Source: an uncultured Roseovarius sp.
GTDB lineage: Bacteria; Pseudomonadota; Alphaproteobacteria; Rhodobacterales; Rhodobacteraceae
Reading direction: 5' to 3'
Assembly: GCA_934501475.1 (NCBI GenBank)
Contig: CAKSUL010000007.1
Coordinates: 1-50,675, forward strand
DNA length: 50,675 nucleotides
Part shown: positions 19,676-28,677 of the stretch, in pieces
How the letters are laid out: each line of letters starts with the position of its first letter
Position numbering within the stretch: position 1 is the stretch's first letter
Made by a program: the position numbers and the translations under genes
The notes under the pieces: generated by a model
What the model saw: the letters and a program-made list of their open reading frames with translations, nothing else
What the model was told of the DNA's origin: nothing
Databases searched by the model: none

Positions 19676-20707
19676 ATGGCAAAGACCAATCCGGGCCGGT
19701 TTTTCGAGGATTACACCATTGGCGAGGTGATCCGCCATGCGGTTCCGCGCACCGTTTCGGGGGGGGAGCGCGCGCTCTATCACGCGCTTTATCCGGCGCG
19801 TCATGCGCTCTATTCCTCGGATGATTTCGCGCGCGATTGCGGGCTGGGCGCGGCCCCGCTGGATGATCTGGCGGCGTTTCATGTGGTGTTCGGCAAGACG
19901 GTGCCGGATATCTCGCTGAACGCGCTGGCCAATCTGGGCTATGCCGAGGGGCGCTGGCTGAAGCCGGTCTATCCCGGCGACACGATCCGCGCCACCTCCG
20001 AGGTGATCGGGCTCAAGCAGAATTCCAACGGCAAATCCGGGGTGGTCTGGGTGCGCACGCGCGGCCTGAACCAGCGCGACGAGGTGGTGCTGGAATATGT
20101 CCGCTGGGTGATGGTGCGCAAGGGCAATGCGGATGCGCCCGCGCCCGAGACGGTGATCCCGGATCTGAAGGACGCGCTGACGGCGGATCAACTGACCATC
20201 CCCGAGGGGCTGGATTTCACCGATTACGATTTCACCCTCGCGGGTGAGCCGCATCGCTGGGGGGATTATGCGATAGGCGAGCAGATCGACCATGTGGACG
20301 GCGTCACTGTCGAGGAAGCCGAGCACATGATGGCCACCCGCCTGTGGCAGAACACCGCCAAGGTGCATTTCGACACCGGCGCGCGCCCTGACGGGCGGCG
20401 GCTGATCTATGGCGGGCATGTGATCTCGATGGCGCGAAGCCTCAGTTTCAACGGGCTGGCCAATGCGCAGATCATTGCCGGGCTGAATGGCGGCGCGCAT
20501 GCCAATCCCTGTTATGGCGGCGATACGATCAGGGCATGGTCCGAGGTGCTGGACAAGGCCGAGACGCCGGCGCCGGGCGTCGGCGCGCTGCGCCTGCGGC
20601 TTGTGGCGACCACTGGAGGAGAGCCGTTTACCCTGAAGGGCGAGGATGGCAGATACCTGAGCCATGTGTTGCTGGATCTGGATTACTGGGCGCTTGTTCC
20701 GCTGTGA
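19676..20707 (+). CDS. mch: Mesaconyl-CoA hydratase
   Basis: 343 residues from the ATG at 19676 (a TTG two codons earlier is less likely), the length I recall for R. sphaeroides Mch. It has two MaoC-like hotdog halves, with the FFEDYTIGEVIRHAVPRTV start and the later RLIYGGHVISMARSLSFNGL block. It hydrates mesaconyl-C1-CoA to beta-methylmalyl-CoA in the ethylmalonyl-CoA pathway of acetate assimilation. It is last in the mcl2-nnrU-DUF1737-mch operon and directly upstream of the sdh operon. Confidence 0.9.
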   Translation: MAKTNPGRFFEDYTIGEVIRHAVPRTVSGGERALYHALYPARHALYSSDDFARDCGLGAAPLDDLAAFHVVFGKTVPDISLNALANLGYAEGRWLKPVYPGDTIRATSEVIGLKQNSNGKSGVVWVRTRGLNQRDEVVLEYVRWVMVRKGNADAPAPETVIPDLKDALTADQLTIPEGLDFTDYDFTLAGEPHRWGDYAIGEQIDHVDGVTVEEAEHMMATRLWQNTAKVHFDTGARPDGRRLIYGGHVISMARSLSFNGLANAQIIAGLNGGAHANPCYGGDTIRAWSEVLDKAETPAPGVGALRLRLVATTGGEPFTLKGEDGRYLSHVLLDLDYWALVPL

Positions 20708-20855
20708 TCGTGCTGTGAAGATGCCATGATCGGGGGCGGATCGGATTGCGTGCGCGTGGCGCGCGCAGGGCGTGGCGGATTGGCGTATTTGGCAATTGGC
20801 GCGTCTGGAATCGCAGGTTTGTGCGAACTGGCCCTTGCAGGAGCGCTCCGCGCGG

Positions 20856-20876
20856 GAGTATTTGTGGAAAAATGAA
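20856..20876 (+). repeat. Intergenic repeat, copy 2
   Basis: Differs from copy 1 at only one of 21 positions (G for T at 20864). It lies about 150 bases after mch in the mch-sdhC gap. Confidence 0.6.
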
Positions 20877-20934
20877 GGGTGGACCGGAAGGATCTGCTGA
20901 GTCACGGGGCGAGTCCCGCCGGGGTAACCCGATA

Positions 20935-20967
20935 ATGTGATCACATGGCATTTTGATGTGATCACAA
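20935..20967. promoter_or_regulatory. Paired TGTGATCACA operator upstream of sdhC
   Basis: Two perfect TGTGATCACA palindromes at 20936-20945 and 20957-20966, with centres 21 bp apart, ending about 150 bases before the sdhC start. The arrangement parallels the sucC upstream pair (20-bp spacing), so one regulator probably controls both TCA operons, with two dimers binding on one helix face. Confidence 0.75.
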
Positions 20968-21114
20968 ACCGGGGTTCTGCGTCAAATTGCCTGCGAATTC
21001 GGGGAATTGGGGCTGTGCATCCGTGACAAGCGCGCTAAAACGATCCACAAAAGACCAGCCAAGCATGGAGTCTCATGTCACGGGACCATGTGCCAAAGGA
21101 AGGGACCATTTGAT

Positions 21115-21498
21115 ATGGCCGATGTGAACCGGGGCGAGCGCCCGCTTTCGCCGCATATTTCGATTTACCGCCCGCAGATGACCTCGATCTCGTCGATCCT
21201 GACGCGGATCACCGGTAACGCGCTGATCGTGGCGGTGGTGCTGATGGTCTGGTGGCTGCTGGCCGCCGCGACCGGGCCGGAATATTTTGCAACTGCGAAT
21301 GCGGTCGTGACCTCATGGTTCGGCGATCTGGTGTTCACGCTGTCGCTGTGGGCGATCTGGTATCATTACCTGGCCGGGCTGCGGCATCTGATCTGGGATG
21401 CCGGGCGCGGCTTCGAGATCAAGACCGCCGAGATGCTGGGCTGGGTCTGTGTCATCGGTTCGGTCGTTCTGACCGTTCTCACACTCATCATCATTTAA
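21115..21498 (+). CDS. sdhC: Succinate dehydrogenase cytochrome b556 subunit
   Basis: 127 residues from the ATG at 21115 (AGGAAGGG about 10 bases upstream). The SPHISIYRPQMTSISSILTR block is the quinone-site signature of SdhC, followed by three membrane segments. The haem-ligand histidine lies in HYLAGLRHL. It anchors SdhAB and with SdhD forms the haem b and ubiquinone site. First gene of the sdh operon; the TGTGATCACA pair lies upstream. Confidence 0.95.
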   Translation: MADVNRGERPLSPHISIYRPQMTSISSILTRITGNALIVAVVLMVWWLLAAATGPEYFATANAVVTSWFGDLVFTLSLWAIWYHYLAGLRHLIWDAGRGFEIKTAEMLGWVCVIGSVVLTVLTLIII

Positions 21499-21510
21499 GG
21501 GAGGCGAGCC

Positions 21511-21882
21511 ATGCGTTATCTGACCGCCCGCAAACGTGCGACAGGCAAGGGGGCCTCGGGCACCGGCACCGAGCATCACTGGTACATGACCGTCAGCGCC
21601 GTCGGGCTGGCGCTGATCGTGCCGACGTTTCTCTATGTTTTCGGTAGCGCCCTCGGGGGCAGCCATCAAGAGGTGCTGGCCACCTTTGCGCATCCCGCCG
21701 TGGCGATCCTGACCGGGCTGGTCCTGTTTGTCGGGCTGGAGCATTTCCGCAAGGGTGCGCAGATCATGATCGAGGATTACACACGCGGCAGCACGCGCAG
21801 GATCCTGATCATCGTCGTGGCCGTATTGTCATATGGGATGACGGCGACAGGTCTGTTTGCCCTTGCCAAAATCGCGCTTTGA
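21511..21882 (+). CDS. sdhD: Succinate dehydrogenase membrane anchor subunit
   Basis: 123 residues with GGGAGG upstream. It has three membrane segments, a basic N-terminus and the EHFRKGAQIMIEDYTRG stretch typical of alphaproteobacterial SdhD. It completes the membrane anchor with SdhC, 12 bases after sdhC and 8 bases before sdhA. Confidence 0.93.
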   Translation: MRYLTARKRATGKGASGTGTEHHWYMTVSAVGLALIVPTFLYVFGSALGGSHQEVLATFAHPAVAILTGLVLFVGLEHFRKGAQIMIEDYTRGSTRRILIIVVAVLSYGMTATGLFALAKIAL

Positions 21883-21890
21883 GGAATTGA

Positions 21891-23699
21891 ATGATGGCTG
21901 CTTATGAATATGAAACCCATGACTATGATGTTGTCGTGGTCGGGGCCGGTGGCGCCGGATTGCGCGCAACTTTGGGCATGGCGGAACAGGGGTTGCGCAC
22001 GGCCTGCGTGACCAAGGTTTTCCCGACCCGCTCGCACACTGTCGCCGCACAGGGCGGCATCGCCGCGTCGCTGTCCAACATGGGGCCGGATCACTGGCAG
22101 TGGCACATGTATGACACGGTCAAGGGCAGTGACTGGCTGGGCGATACCGACGCGATGGAATACCTCGCGCGCGAGGCCCCCAAGGCGGTTTACGAGCTTG
22201 AGCATTACGGCGTGCCGTTTTCGCGCACCGAAGAGGGCAAGATCTATCAGCGCCCGTTTGGCGGGCACACCACCGAATTCGGCGAAGGCCCGCCCGTGCA
22301 GCGCACCTGCGCCGCCGCCGACCGCACCGGGCACGCGATCCTGCACACGCTTTACGGGCAGAGCCTGAAGAATAATGCCGAGTTCTATATCGAGTATTTC
22401 GCCATCGACCTGATCATGTCCGATGATGGCGCCTGCACCGGTGTCGTCTGCTGGAAGCTGGACGATGGAACCATCCATGTGTTCAATGCCAAGATGGTCG
22501 TGCTGGCCACGGGCGGTTACGGGCGCGCCTATTTCAGCGCCACATCGGCGCATACCTGCACCGGCGACGGTGGCGGGATGGTGGCGCGCGCGGGTCTGCC
22601 GCTTCAGGACATGGAGTTCGTGCAGTTCCACCCCACCGGCATCTATGGCGCGGGCTGTCTGATCACCGAGGGTGCGCGCGGTGAGGGCGGGTATCTGACC
22701 AACTCGGAAGGGGAGCGTTTCATGGAGCGCTATGCGCCCCAATACAAGGACCTTGCGCCGCGCGATTATGTCAGCCGCTCGATGACGATGGAGATCCGCG
22801 AGGGGCGCGGCGTGGGGCCGGATGGCGATCATATCCACCTGAACCTCAGCCACCTGCCGCCCGAGGCACTGCACCTGCGCCTGCCGGGCATTTCCGAATC
22901 GGCGCGCATCTTTGCCGGTGTCGACGTCACCAAGGAGCCGATCCCGGTCCTGCCCACGGTGCATTACAACATGGGCGGCATTCCGACCAATTACTGGGGC
23001 GAGGTTCTGAACCCGACCAAGAAGGACCACAACGCCGTCGTGCCCGGCCTGATGGCCGTCGGCGAGGCGGGCTGTGCCAGCGTGCATGGTGCGAACCGGC
23101 TTGGCTCGAACTCGCTGATCGACCTTGTGGTGTTCGGCCGCGCCGCCGCGATCCGCGCCGGCAAGGTGGTGGATGCCGACAGCGCCGTGCCCGCAACCAA
23201 CACCGCGCAGGTCGACAAGGCGCTGGCGCGGTTTGACGGGCTGCGCCATGCGTCGGGGGGCACGCCGACGGCGGAATTGCGCCTTGAGATGCAAAAGACC
23301 ATGCAGGCCGACGCGGCCGTGTTCCGCACCTCCAAGACGCTGGCCGAAGGGGTCGAGAAAATGACCGTGATTGCCGCCAAGCTGGACGATCTTCACGTCA
23401 CCGACCGCTCCCTGGTGTGGAATACCGACCTGATGGAGACGCTGGAACTGACCAACCTGATGCCCAACGCGCTGGCCACGATCACCGGCGCCGAAGCCCG
23501 CCAAGAAAGCCGCGGCGCCCATGCCCATGAGGATTTCAGCGCCCGCGACGATGAAAACTGGCGTGTGCACACGATCGCACGGGTGAACGGCTCATCGGTT
23601 GACCTGAGCTATCGCGACATCGTGGTGGACCCGCTGACCACCGAGGCGGAGGGCGGTATCTCGCTGGCGAAGATCGCGCCGAGAGAACGGACGTTCTGA
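21891..23699 (+). CDS. sdhA: Succinate dehydrogenase flavoprotein subunit
   Basis: 602 residues (two consecutive ATGs; 21891 used, GAGGA upstream). The FAD-binding GAGGAG motif (18-23) and the SHTVAAQGG block with the covalent-FAD histidine H49 are intact, as are the substrate-site HPTGIYG and the C-terminal ANRLGSNSL motifs. It oxidises succinate to fumarate and passes electrons to SdhB. The TGA stop overlaps the start of the next small ORF by one base. Confidence 0.97.
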   Translation: MMAAYEYETHDYDVVVVGAGGAGLRATLGMAEQGLRTACVTKVFPTRSHTVAAQGGIAASLSNMGPDHWQWHMYDTVKGSDWLGDTDAMEYLAREAPKAVYELEHYGVPFSRTEEGKIYQRPFGGHTTEFGEGPPVQRTCAAADRTGHAILHTLYGQSLKNNAEFYIEYFAIDLIMSDDGACTGVVCWKLDDGTIHVFNAKMVVLATGGYGRAYFSATSAHTCTGDGGGMVARAGLPLQDMEFVQFHPTGIYGAGCLITEGARGEGGYLTNSEGERFMERYAPQYKDLAPRDYVSRSMTMEIREGRGVGPDGDHIHLNLSHLPPEALHLRLPGISESARIFAGVDVTKEPIPVLPTVHYNMGGIPTNYWGEVLNPTKKDHNAVVPGLMAVGEAGCASVHGANRLGSNSLIDLVVFGRAAAIRAGKVVDADSAVPATNTAQVDKALARFDGLRHASGGTPTAELRLEMQKTMQADAAVFRTSKTLAEGVEKMTVIAAKLDDLHVTDRSLVWNTDLMETLELTNLMPNALATITGAEARQESRGAHAHEDFSARDDENWRVHTIARVNGSSVDLSYRDIVVDPLTTEAEGGISLAKIAPRERTF

Positions 23700-24016
23700 T
23701 GCGCTGGCTCGTTGGCATATTGGTCCTTTGCACGGCCGCGGCATGTTCGACGGCCAATGACATGGCCGACGATCTGGCGCGGGGCCGGGCCAAGGCCGTG
23801 GTCAACGGCTATGTCGAGACCAGATATCCGGGGCTGAACGCGGCGCCGATCACCGATTGCATCATCGACGCTGCAGATTCGCGCGAGATCCTGCAAATCG
23901 CCGGCGCGACGATCACCGGCCTCGATGCGGGCACGGCCGAGCAGATCAGCCTGATCGCGCGGCGTCCCGAATCCTTGCAATGCATTGCCCAGAATGGCCT
24001 GACCCTGTTGGGCTGA
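23699..24016 (+). CDS. Small exported protein between sdhA and sdhB
   Basis: 105 residues; the ATG shares one base with the sdhA stop (TGATG). The N-terminus is a signal sequence with a cysteine after AAA near residue 16, a weak lipobox, so it may be a lipoprotein. The mature part has two further cysteines (ITDCIID and LQCIAQ) that could form a disulfide. I recognise no family. Its place inside the sdh operon with coupled translation suggests a role linked to succinate dehydrogenase or simple co-expression. Confidence 0.7.
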   Translation: MRWLVGILVLCTAAACSTANDMADDLARGRAKAVVNGYVETRYPGLNAAPITDCIIDAADSREILQIAGATITGLDAGTAEQISLIARRPESLQCIAQNGLTLLG

Positions 24017-24029
24017 TAGGAGTAGAAGA

Positions 24030-24809
24030 ATGGTTCAACTGACCCTTCCCAAGAACAGCCGGATGACCACCGGCAAGACATGGCCCAAACCTGCGGGCGC
24101 CACCAATCTGCGCAAGTTCCAGATCTATCGCTGGACGCCGGATGACGCCAAGAACCCGTCGGTGGACACCTATTTTGTCGATATGGACACATGCGGGCCG
24201 ATGATTCTGGACGCGCTGATCAAGATCAAGACGGAGATCGACCCGACGCTGTCTTTCCGCCGCTCCTGCCGCGAGGGGATCTGTGGCTCCTGCGCGATGA
24301 ATATCGACGGGATCAACACTCTGGCCTGTATCTATGGCATGGATGAGATCAAGGGCGACGTGAAGATCTATCCGCTGCCGCATATGCCGGTGGTGCGCGA
24401 CCTGATCCCGGATCTGACCCATTGGTATGCGCAGCATGCCAGCATCAAACCCTGGCTGGAAACCAGGACCAACAGCCCCGCCAAGGAGTGGAAGCAGTCG
24501 ATCGAGGACCGCGAAAAGCTGGATGGCCTTTATGAATGCGTGATGTGTGCCTGCTGCTCGACCGCCTGCCCCAGCTATTGGTGGAACGGCGACAGGTATC
24601 TTGGACCGGCCGCATTGCTGCACGCATATCGCTGGATCGTCGACAGCCGCGATGAGGCCACGGGCGAGCGTCTGGATGATCTGGAAGACCCGTTCAAGCT
24701 GTATCGCTGCCACACGATCATGAACTGCACCAAGACCTGCCCGAAGGGATTGAACCCGGCCAAGGCGATTGCCGAGATCAAGAAGCTGATGGTGGAACGT
24801 GTGGTCTGA
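24030..24809 (+). CDS. sdhB: Succinate dehydrogenase iron-sulfur subunit
   Basis: 259 residues (AGGAG upstream). The [2Fe-2S] cysteines are in [13 protein letters not shown] and the LAC further on; the [4Fe-4S] and [3Fe-4S] clusters use [12 protein letters not shown] and [14 protein letters not shown]. It conducts electrons from SdhA to the quinone site in SdhCD. It is the last sdh gene, 13 bases after the small exported protein. Confidence 0.97.
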   Translation: MVQLTLPKNSRMTTGKTWPKPAGATNLRKFQIYRWTPDDAKNPSVDTYFVDMDTCGPMILDALIKIKTEIDPTLSFRRSCREGICGSCAMNIDGINTLACIYGMDEIKGDVKIYPLPHMPVVRDLIPDLTHWYAQHASIKPWLETRTNSPAKEWKQSIEDREKLDGLYECVMCACCSTACPSYWWNGDRYLGPAALLHAYRWIVDSRDEATGERLDDLEDPFKLYRCHTIMNCTKTCPKGLNPAKAIAEIKKLMVERVV

Positions 24810-24873
24810 GGCTGCGGCGGTGGTCTGAGGCGCAACCGGGCAGTATCAGGCATCTGAATGAAACGGGGGCGCC

Positions 24874-25080
24874 ATGTTCGTTGTCATCGGGCTCGTGTTG
24901 GCGCTTGTGCTGGTGCTGATTTTCAGCAACCGACGCACCCGAAATTGCCGCTGGCGCGAGGATCGCGCCGGCGATCGCGACGGGCAGAAGCATTATAAAT
25001 GCATGTCCTGCGGCCCGGATGCCTTTACAAGCACGGGCAAACCGCCTTTGGATTGCAAGGCAAACACGCCTGATCTGTGA
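24874..25080 (+). CDS. Mini-protein with one membrane segment and four-cysteine zinc-ribbon-like tail
   Basis: 68 residues. One N-terminal membrane segment (about 2-18) is followed by a basic region and four cysteines, C25, C43, C46 and C61, spaced like a small zinc ribbon or disulfide-linked domain. No named family comes to mind. It lies 64 bases after sdhB and 4 bases before the DUF1989 gene, so it may be the tail of the sdh transcript. Confidence 0.65.
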   Translation: MFVVIGLVLALVLVLIFSNRRTRNCRWREDRAGDRDGQKHYKCMSCGPDAFTSTGKPPLDCKANTPDL

Positions 25081-25084
25081 GGAC

Positions 25085-25933
25085 ATGATGACCCAGCCCC
25101 CCGATGCCGCCGCCCGCCGCGCCATTGCGCCGGTGATCTGCTATCCCAATGACACGCTGCCGGTGCCGCAGATGGATCTGTATCGCGCCGCGCGAGAGGG
25201 GGCGCGCAAGCTGGGTGAGGTGCTGGTGCCGCCGCGCGACGCGGCCAGTTTCCGCGCCGGGGCGGGGCAGTTTTTCCGCATCACCTCGGTCGAGGGGCCG
25301 CAGGTGGGGGATCTGAACCTGTGGAACGCCAATGACCTGAGCGAGCGGTTCTATTCCGGCAAGTCGCGTGCCCTGCACGGCACCCATCTGGATCTGGGCG
25401 AGCGGATGTGGTCCTGCCTGCCCTATCTGCGCCCGATGGCGACAATCACCACCGACACGCTGGGCTGGTATGGCATGGATCAGCATGGCGGCGGCGTGCA
25501 TGACGTGATCGGCACGCGCTGCGATCCCTATACCGGCAATCTGCTGGCGGGGACGCAATATCACCATTGTTGCCATTCCAACCTGATCCGGGCGCTGGCC
25601 GATGAGACCGGCATGACCCTGGCGCAGGCCGAAACGCATGTGCATGACGTGCTGAACGTGTTCATGTGCACCGGGTTCACCCGCGACACCGGCCAGTATT
25701 TCATGAAGGCCAGCCCGGTGCGCCCCGGGGACCATATCGAGTTTTTTGCCGAAATCGACCTGCTGGGCGCGCTGAGTGCCTGTCCGGGCGGGGATTGCTC
25801 GGCCGAGCATTCCAGCGACAGCGCGGCGTGTTATCCGCTTCTGGTCGAGATTTTCGCGCCCGAGGACGGCGCGCTCGAGGGGTGGAGCAGCCCGGCGGTG
25901 AACGGGTATGACCGCAGCCACGGGCGCGGCTGA
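25085..25933 (+). CDS. DUF1989 / urea carboxylase-associated family protein
   Basis: 282 residues; two adjacent ATGs (25085, 25088) follow a GAGGA ribosome site. The GQFFRITSVEGPQVGDLN block, the HDVIGTRCDPYTG segment, the histidine/cysteine-rich QYHHCCHSN stretch and the VHDVLNVFMCTG block match DUF1989, which is often found beside urea carboxylase genes. Here no urea genes are near. Conserved His and Cys suggest metal binding by inference. The reaction is unknown. Confidence 0.82.
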   Translation: MMTQPPDAAARRAIAPVICYPNDTLPVPQMDLYRAAREGARKLGEVLVPPRDAASFRAGAGQFFRITSVEGPQVGDLNLWNANDLSERFYSGKSRALHGTHLDLGERMWSCLPYLRPMATITTDTLGWYGMDQHGGGVHDVIGTRCDPYTGNLLAGTQYHHCCHSNLIRALADETGMTLAQAETHVHDVLNVFMCTGFTRDTGQYFMKASPVRPGDHIEFFAEIDLLGALSACPGGDCSAEHSSDSAACYPLLVEIFAPEDGALEGWSSPAVNGYDRSHGRG

Positions 25934-25950
25934 AGCCGGCGCGGGAATTC

Positions 25951-25971
25951 GAGTATTTTTGCAAAGAAGAA
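25951..25971 (+). repeat. Intergenic repeat, copy 3
   Basis: GAGTATTTTTG followed by CAAAGAAGAA, 17 bases after the DUF1989 stop codon. It differs from copy 1 at three positions. Confidence 0.55.
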
Positions 25972-26002
25972 AGCGGGGGCCGATACTTGTTTCGGTCGCC
26001 GG

Positions 26003-26473
26003 TCAGACCCGGTGATAGGGCGATCCGGCCAGGATGGTTGCGGCGCGGTAGAGTTGTTCGGCCAGCATCACGCGCACCAGCATATGCGGCCAGACCATCG
26101 CGCCGAATGACAGCGTCAGATCGGCGGTGTCGCGCAGATCGGGTGCGATACCGTCGGCGCCGCCGATGACGAAGGCCACATCGCGCGCGCCACTGTCGCG
26201 CCAGGTGGCGAGGTGGCGGGAGAACTGCACGGAGTCGAGGAGTTTGCCCCGTTCGTCCAGCATCACGCGGGTCGCGCCCTCGGGGATGGCGCGGGCCAGA
26301 AGGGGGGCTTCGCCGGTCATGCCGCCGCTTTTGCGGTCATCGACCTCATTCAGGGTCAGGGGGCCAAGGCCAAGGGCGCGGCCCGTGCGCCCGAACCGGG
26401 TGGTGTAATCGTCAAACAGCTTGCGCTCGGGACCGGTGCGCAACCGGCCCACGGCGCAGATATGCACGCGCAT
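26003..26473 (-). CDS. rlmH: 23S rRNA (pseudouridine1915-N3)-methyltransferase RlmH
   Basis: 156 residues, the family length. The SPOUT fold is indicated by the FVIGGADGI knot loop and the C-terminal block WPHMLVRVMLAEQLYRA with the SPYHR tail. It methylates pseudouridine 1915 in helix 69 of 23S rRNA on 70S ribosomes. It begins directly after the rsfS stop codon, and the rsfS-rlmH pair is conserved widely. Confidence 0.95.
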   Translation of the reverse strand: MRVHICAVGRLRTGPERKLFDDYTTRFGRTGRALGLGPLTLNEVDDRKSGGMTGEAPLLARAIPEGATRVMLDERGKLLDSVQFSRHLATWRDSGARDVAFVIGGADGIAPDLRDTADLTLSFGAMVWPHMLVRVMLAEQLYRAATILAGSPYHRV

Positions 26474-26908
26474 TCAACCGGGCGATGCGGCGGCGTAGGG
26501 CGTTTCGGGCTGTGCCGAGGCGGGCAGCCACATTTTTTCCAGTTGATAGAAGTCGCGCACTTCGGGGCGGAACACATGCACGATCACGTCGCCGGTGTCG
26601 ATCAGCACCCAATCCCCGGCCGCCTTGCCTTCGATCCGGGCGGCGCGGCCGAGATCGGTCTTGAGCCGCTCGACCAGATGATCGGAGATCGAGACGACCT
26701 GCCGCGAGGACCGCCCCGAGCAGATCACCATGTAATCCCCGATGGCGGATTTGCCGCGCAGGTCGATCTGCACGACGTCTTCGGCCTTGTCTTCGGTGAG
26801 TGAGGAAAGGATGCGCGCAAGCTGGGCTTCGCTGGATGCGTCTGCGGCCACCCCTGTCACGGGCGCGCGGTTGTCTGCGGCCTTTGCCGCGTGGGTCGTG
26901 AGTGACAG
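26474..26908 (-). CDS. rsfS: Ribosomal silencing factor RsfS, probable CTG start
   Basis: 144 residues from a CTG at 26908, chosen because a perfect AGGAGG (26917-26922) lies 8 bases upstream and no ATG exists in this frame before the conserved core. TTG codons farther upstream (26974) lack any ribosome site, and two GTG codons downstream are poorly placed. The core LARILSSL, DKAEDVVQIDL, MVICSGRSSRQV and FRPEVRDFYQLEKMW is typical RsfS. It binds ribosomal protein L14 and blocks subunit joining in starvation. It is followed at once by rlmH. Confidence 0.9.
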   Translation of the reverse strand: MSLTTHAAKAADNRAPVTGVAADASSEAQLARILSSLTEDKAEDVVQIDLRGKSAIGDYMVICSGRSSRQVVSISDHLVERLKTDLGRAARIEGKAAGDWVLIDTGDVIVHVFRPEVRDFYQLEKMWLPASAQPETPYAAASPG

Positions 26909-27082
26909 GACAGTGTCCTCCTGCGTTGCGCACCTGTAACGGCCCCGGTGCCGGGCATGAAGCAAAGATAGCAAGGCAAGTGCGAATTTTCAATGAGAAG
27001 CGGGCAGAGATGGCGCCAGATTGCGCAATCCTGCGTCAAATGCGCCATCTTTTGGGGCTGTGCAATGCCCAAACGGGGCTGT

Positions 27083-28552
27083 TCAGTCGGAAACTTCGCC
27101 TGTTGCGAGCGTGGCGGCGGGTTTGGCCTGTTCGTCGTCCAGAATCCGCACCTCGCGTTGCGGGAAGGGATGTGTCAGCCCCTCTTCCTTGAAGGCGTCC
27201 CACAATGCCAGATAGACATTGCCGCGGATATTGGTCAGGCCCTTGGTCGGGTCGGTGATCCAGAAGCGCAGGATGTAGTTCACGCTGCTGTCGCCGAACC
27301 CCACGATATGACAGACCGGCGGGTTGCCGGGCAGCACGCGTGTCACGCTTTTGGCGGCTTCGATCGCGACGCGGCGCACGGTATGGGGATCATCGCAATA
27401 GGCGGTGCCGAAATGGATATCGAGGCGCACCAGTTCGTTGGAATGGGACCAGTTGACCACCTGCCCGGTGATCAGGTCTTCGTTGGGGATCAGGTATTCG
27501 CGCCCGTCGCGGGTGACGACGCTGACATAGCGCGCACCCAGCGAGTTGATCCAGCCGAAGGTCTCGCCCAGGCTGATCACGTCGCCGGGCTTGATGGATT
27601 TGTCCAGCAGGATGATCACGCCCGACACGAGGTTGGACACCACCTTTTGCAGGCCAAAGCCCAGCCCGACGCCGATGGCACCCGAGAGGAACGCAAGGCC
27701 CGTCAGGTCGACGCCGACGGTGCGCATCCCGATGAAGAACGCGGCCGTGAACAGGATCACCTGAAGGAACTTGACCGCCAGCACCTGCATGGAGGGCGAT
27801 ATTTCCTCGTTCATGCGGATCTGTGCGGTGATGGCGCGCGATATGAACCGGGCCATGAAAAACAGCACCCCGAGGATGCCTACCGCCTGCGCGATGATCC
27901 ACACCGACAGCCGGGTCTGGCCCATCTCGAACCCGATGCTGTCCATGAGTTGCTGCGCCTCGTCGGTGAGGCCCAGCAGGATCAGCGTCGCCCATGTCCA
28001 GCCGACATAGCGCACGACCTTGCGCAGAAAACCGTTTGCAATCAGCCGTGTGACGATGGCGATGATCAGCCAGGCCAGGGCCAGGCTGGCGACGATCCCG
28101 ATCAGGTAGGACCGGCTGGGCCAGGTTGTCTCCTGCATGATCAGATAGCAGGGCCAACTGATCAGGATGAAGAAGATCAGGCGCAGCCGGCGATGCAGCA
28201 ACAACAGGAAGCGCAGCCGCCATTTCGGCCAGCCCTCGCGCGTGCGCAGCCAGTTATGCGCCACCGGGCCGAACAGGCGGGCCAGGATATGCGCCGCGAC
28301 CATGATGGCAAGGATGATGGCGATCTGATAGGCGTTCCATGGGCGCAACAGGCCTTGGACAAACCCGTTCACCAGATCCCAGATATCCAGTGCGATATCC
28401 TGGACATTGGCCCGCTGGCCGCCCGGCGGCCCCAGGCCCGGAACCGAACTCCCGCCACCCGGTGCCGACGAAATCCCCTCGGGCTGGCCGGTGGCGATGC
28501 CGGAAAACGACATTGGTTCAGGTCTGCCGGTGCTTTGGGCCACGTCGCTCAT
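27083..28552 (-). CDS. MscS-family mechanosensitive ion channel
   Basis: 489 residues from the ATG at 28552, whose upstream AAAGG is very close; an ATG at 28513 is an alternative. A Gly/Pro-rich N-terminus precedes about six membrane segments. The pore helix and MscS domain follow (AFLSGAIGVGLGFGLQKVVSNLVSGVIIL, then LDKSIKPGDVIS and the IPNEDLI block). It belongs to the larger multi-helix MscS-like channels that protect against osmotic downshift. It is transcribed toward rsfS with a 174-base gap. Confidence 0.88.
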   Translation of the reverse strand: MSDVAQSTGRPEPMSFSGIATGQPEGISSAPGGGSSVPGLGPPGGQRANVQDIALDIWDLVNGFVQGLLRPWNAYQIAIILAIMVAAHILARLFGPVAHNWLRTREGWPKWRLRFLLLLHRRLRLIFFILISWPCYLIMQETTWPSRSYLIGIVASLALAWLIIAIVTRLIANGFLRKVVRYVGWTWATLILLGLTDEAQQLMDSIGFEMGQTRLSVWIIAQAVGILGVLFFMARFISRAITAQIRMNEEISPSMQVLAVKFLQVILFTAAFFIGMRTVGVDLTGLAFLSGAIGVGLGFGLQKVVSNLVSGVIILLDKSIKPGDVISLGETFGWINSLGARYVSVVTRDGREYLIPNEDLITGQVVNWSHSNELVRLDIHFGTAYCDDPHTVRRVAIEAAKSVTRVLPGNPPVCHIVGFGDSSVNYILRFWITDPTKGLTNIRGNVYLALWDAFKEEGLTHPFPQREVRILDDEQAKPAATLATGEVSD

Positions 28553-28677
28553 CCTTTGCAATTTCGCACGGGGCGGGCAAACCGGCAAGCCCCGGATGTG
28601 TCCGGCGTGGCGTTTCCACTCCCACTGGACAAGCCAGGGTGTTTGGCGTCTGATCCGCGAAACTGAAGGAGACGCAA

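Larger units (their letters stand above)
20708..21114. other. Intergenic region between mch and sdhC
   Basis: 407 bases without a supported gene. It holds one copy of the GAGTATTT repeat (20856-20876), the paired TGTGATCACA operator (20936-20966) and the untranslated leader of sdhC. I see no strong sigma-70-like hexamer pair downstream of the operator. Confidence 0.6.

Noticed and set aside
21777..23570. 597-codon minus-strand frame opposite sdhA
   Set aside because: Shadow of sdhA, which has all catalytic motifs in the plus frame.
26993..28666. 557-codon plus-strand frame opposite the MscS channel
   Set aside because: Composition is that of an antisense frame, rich in Gln, His, Asp and Pro; the minus strand has the membrane segments and MscS motif.
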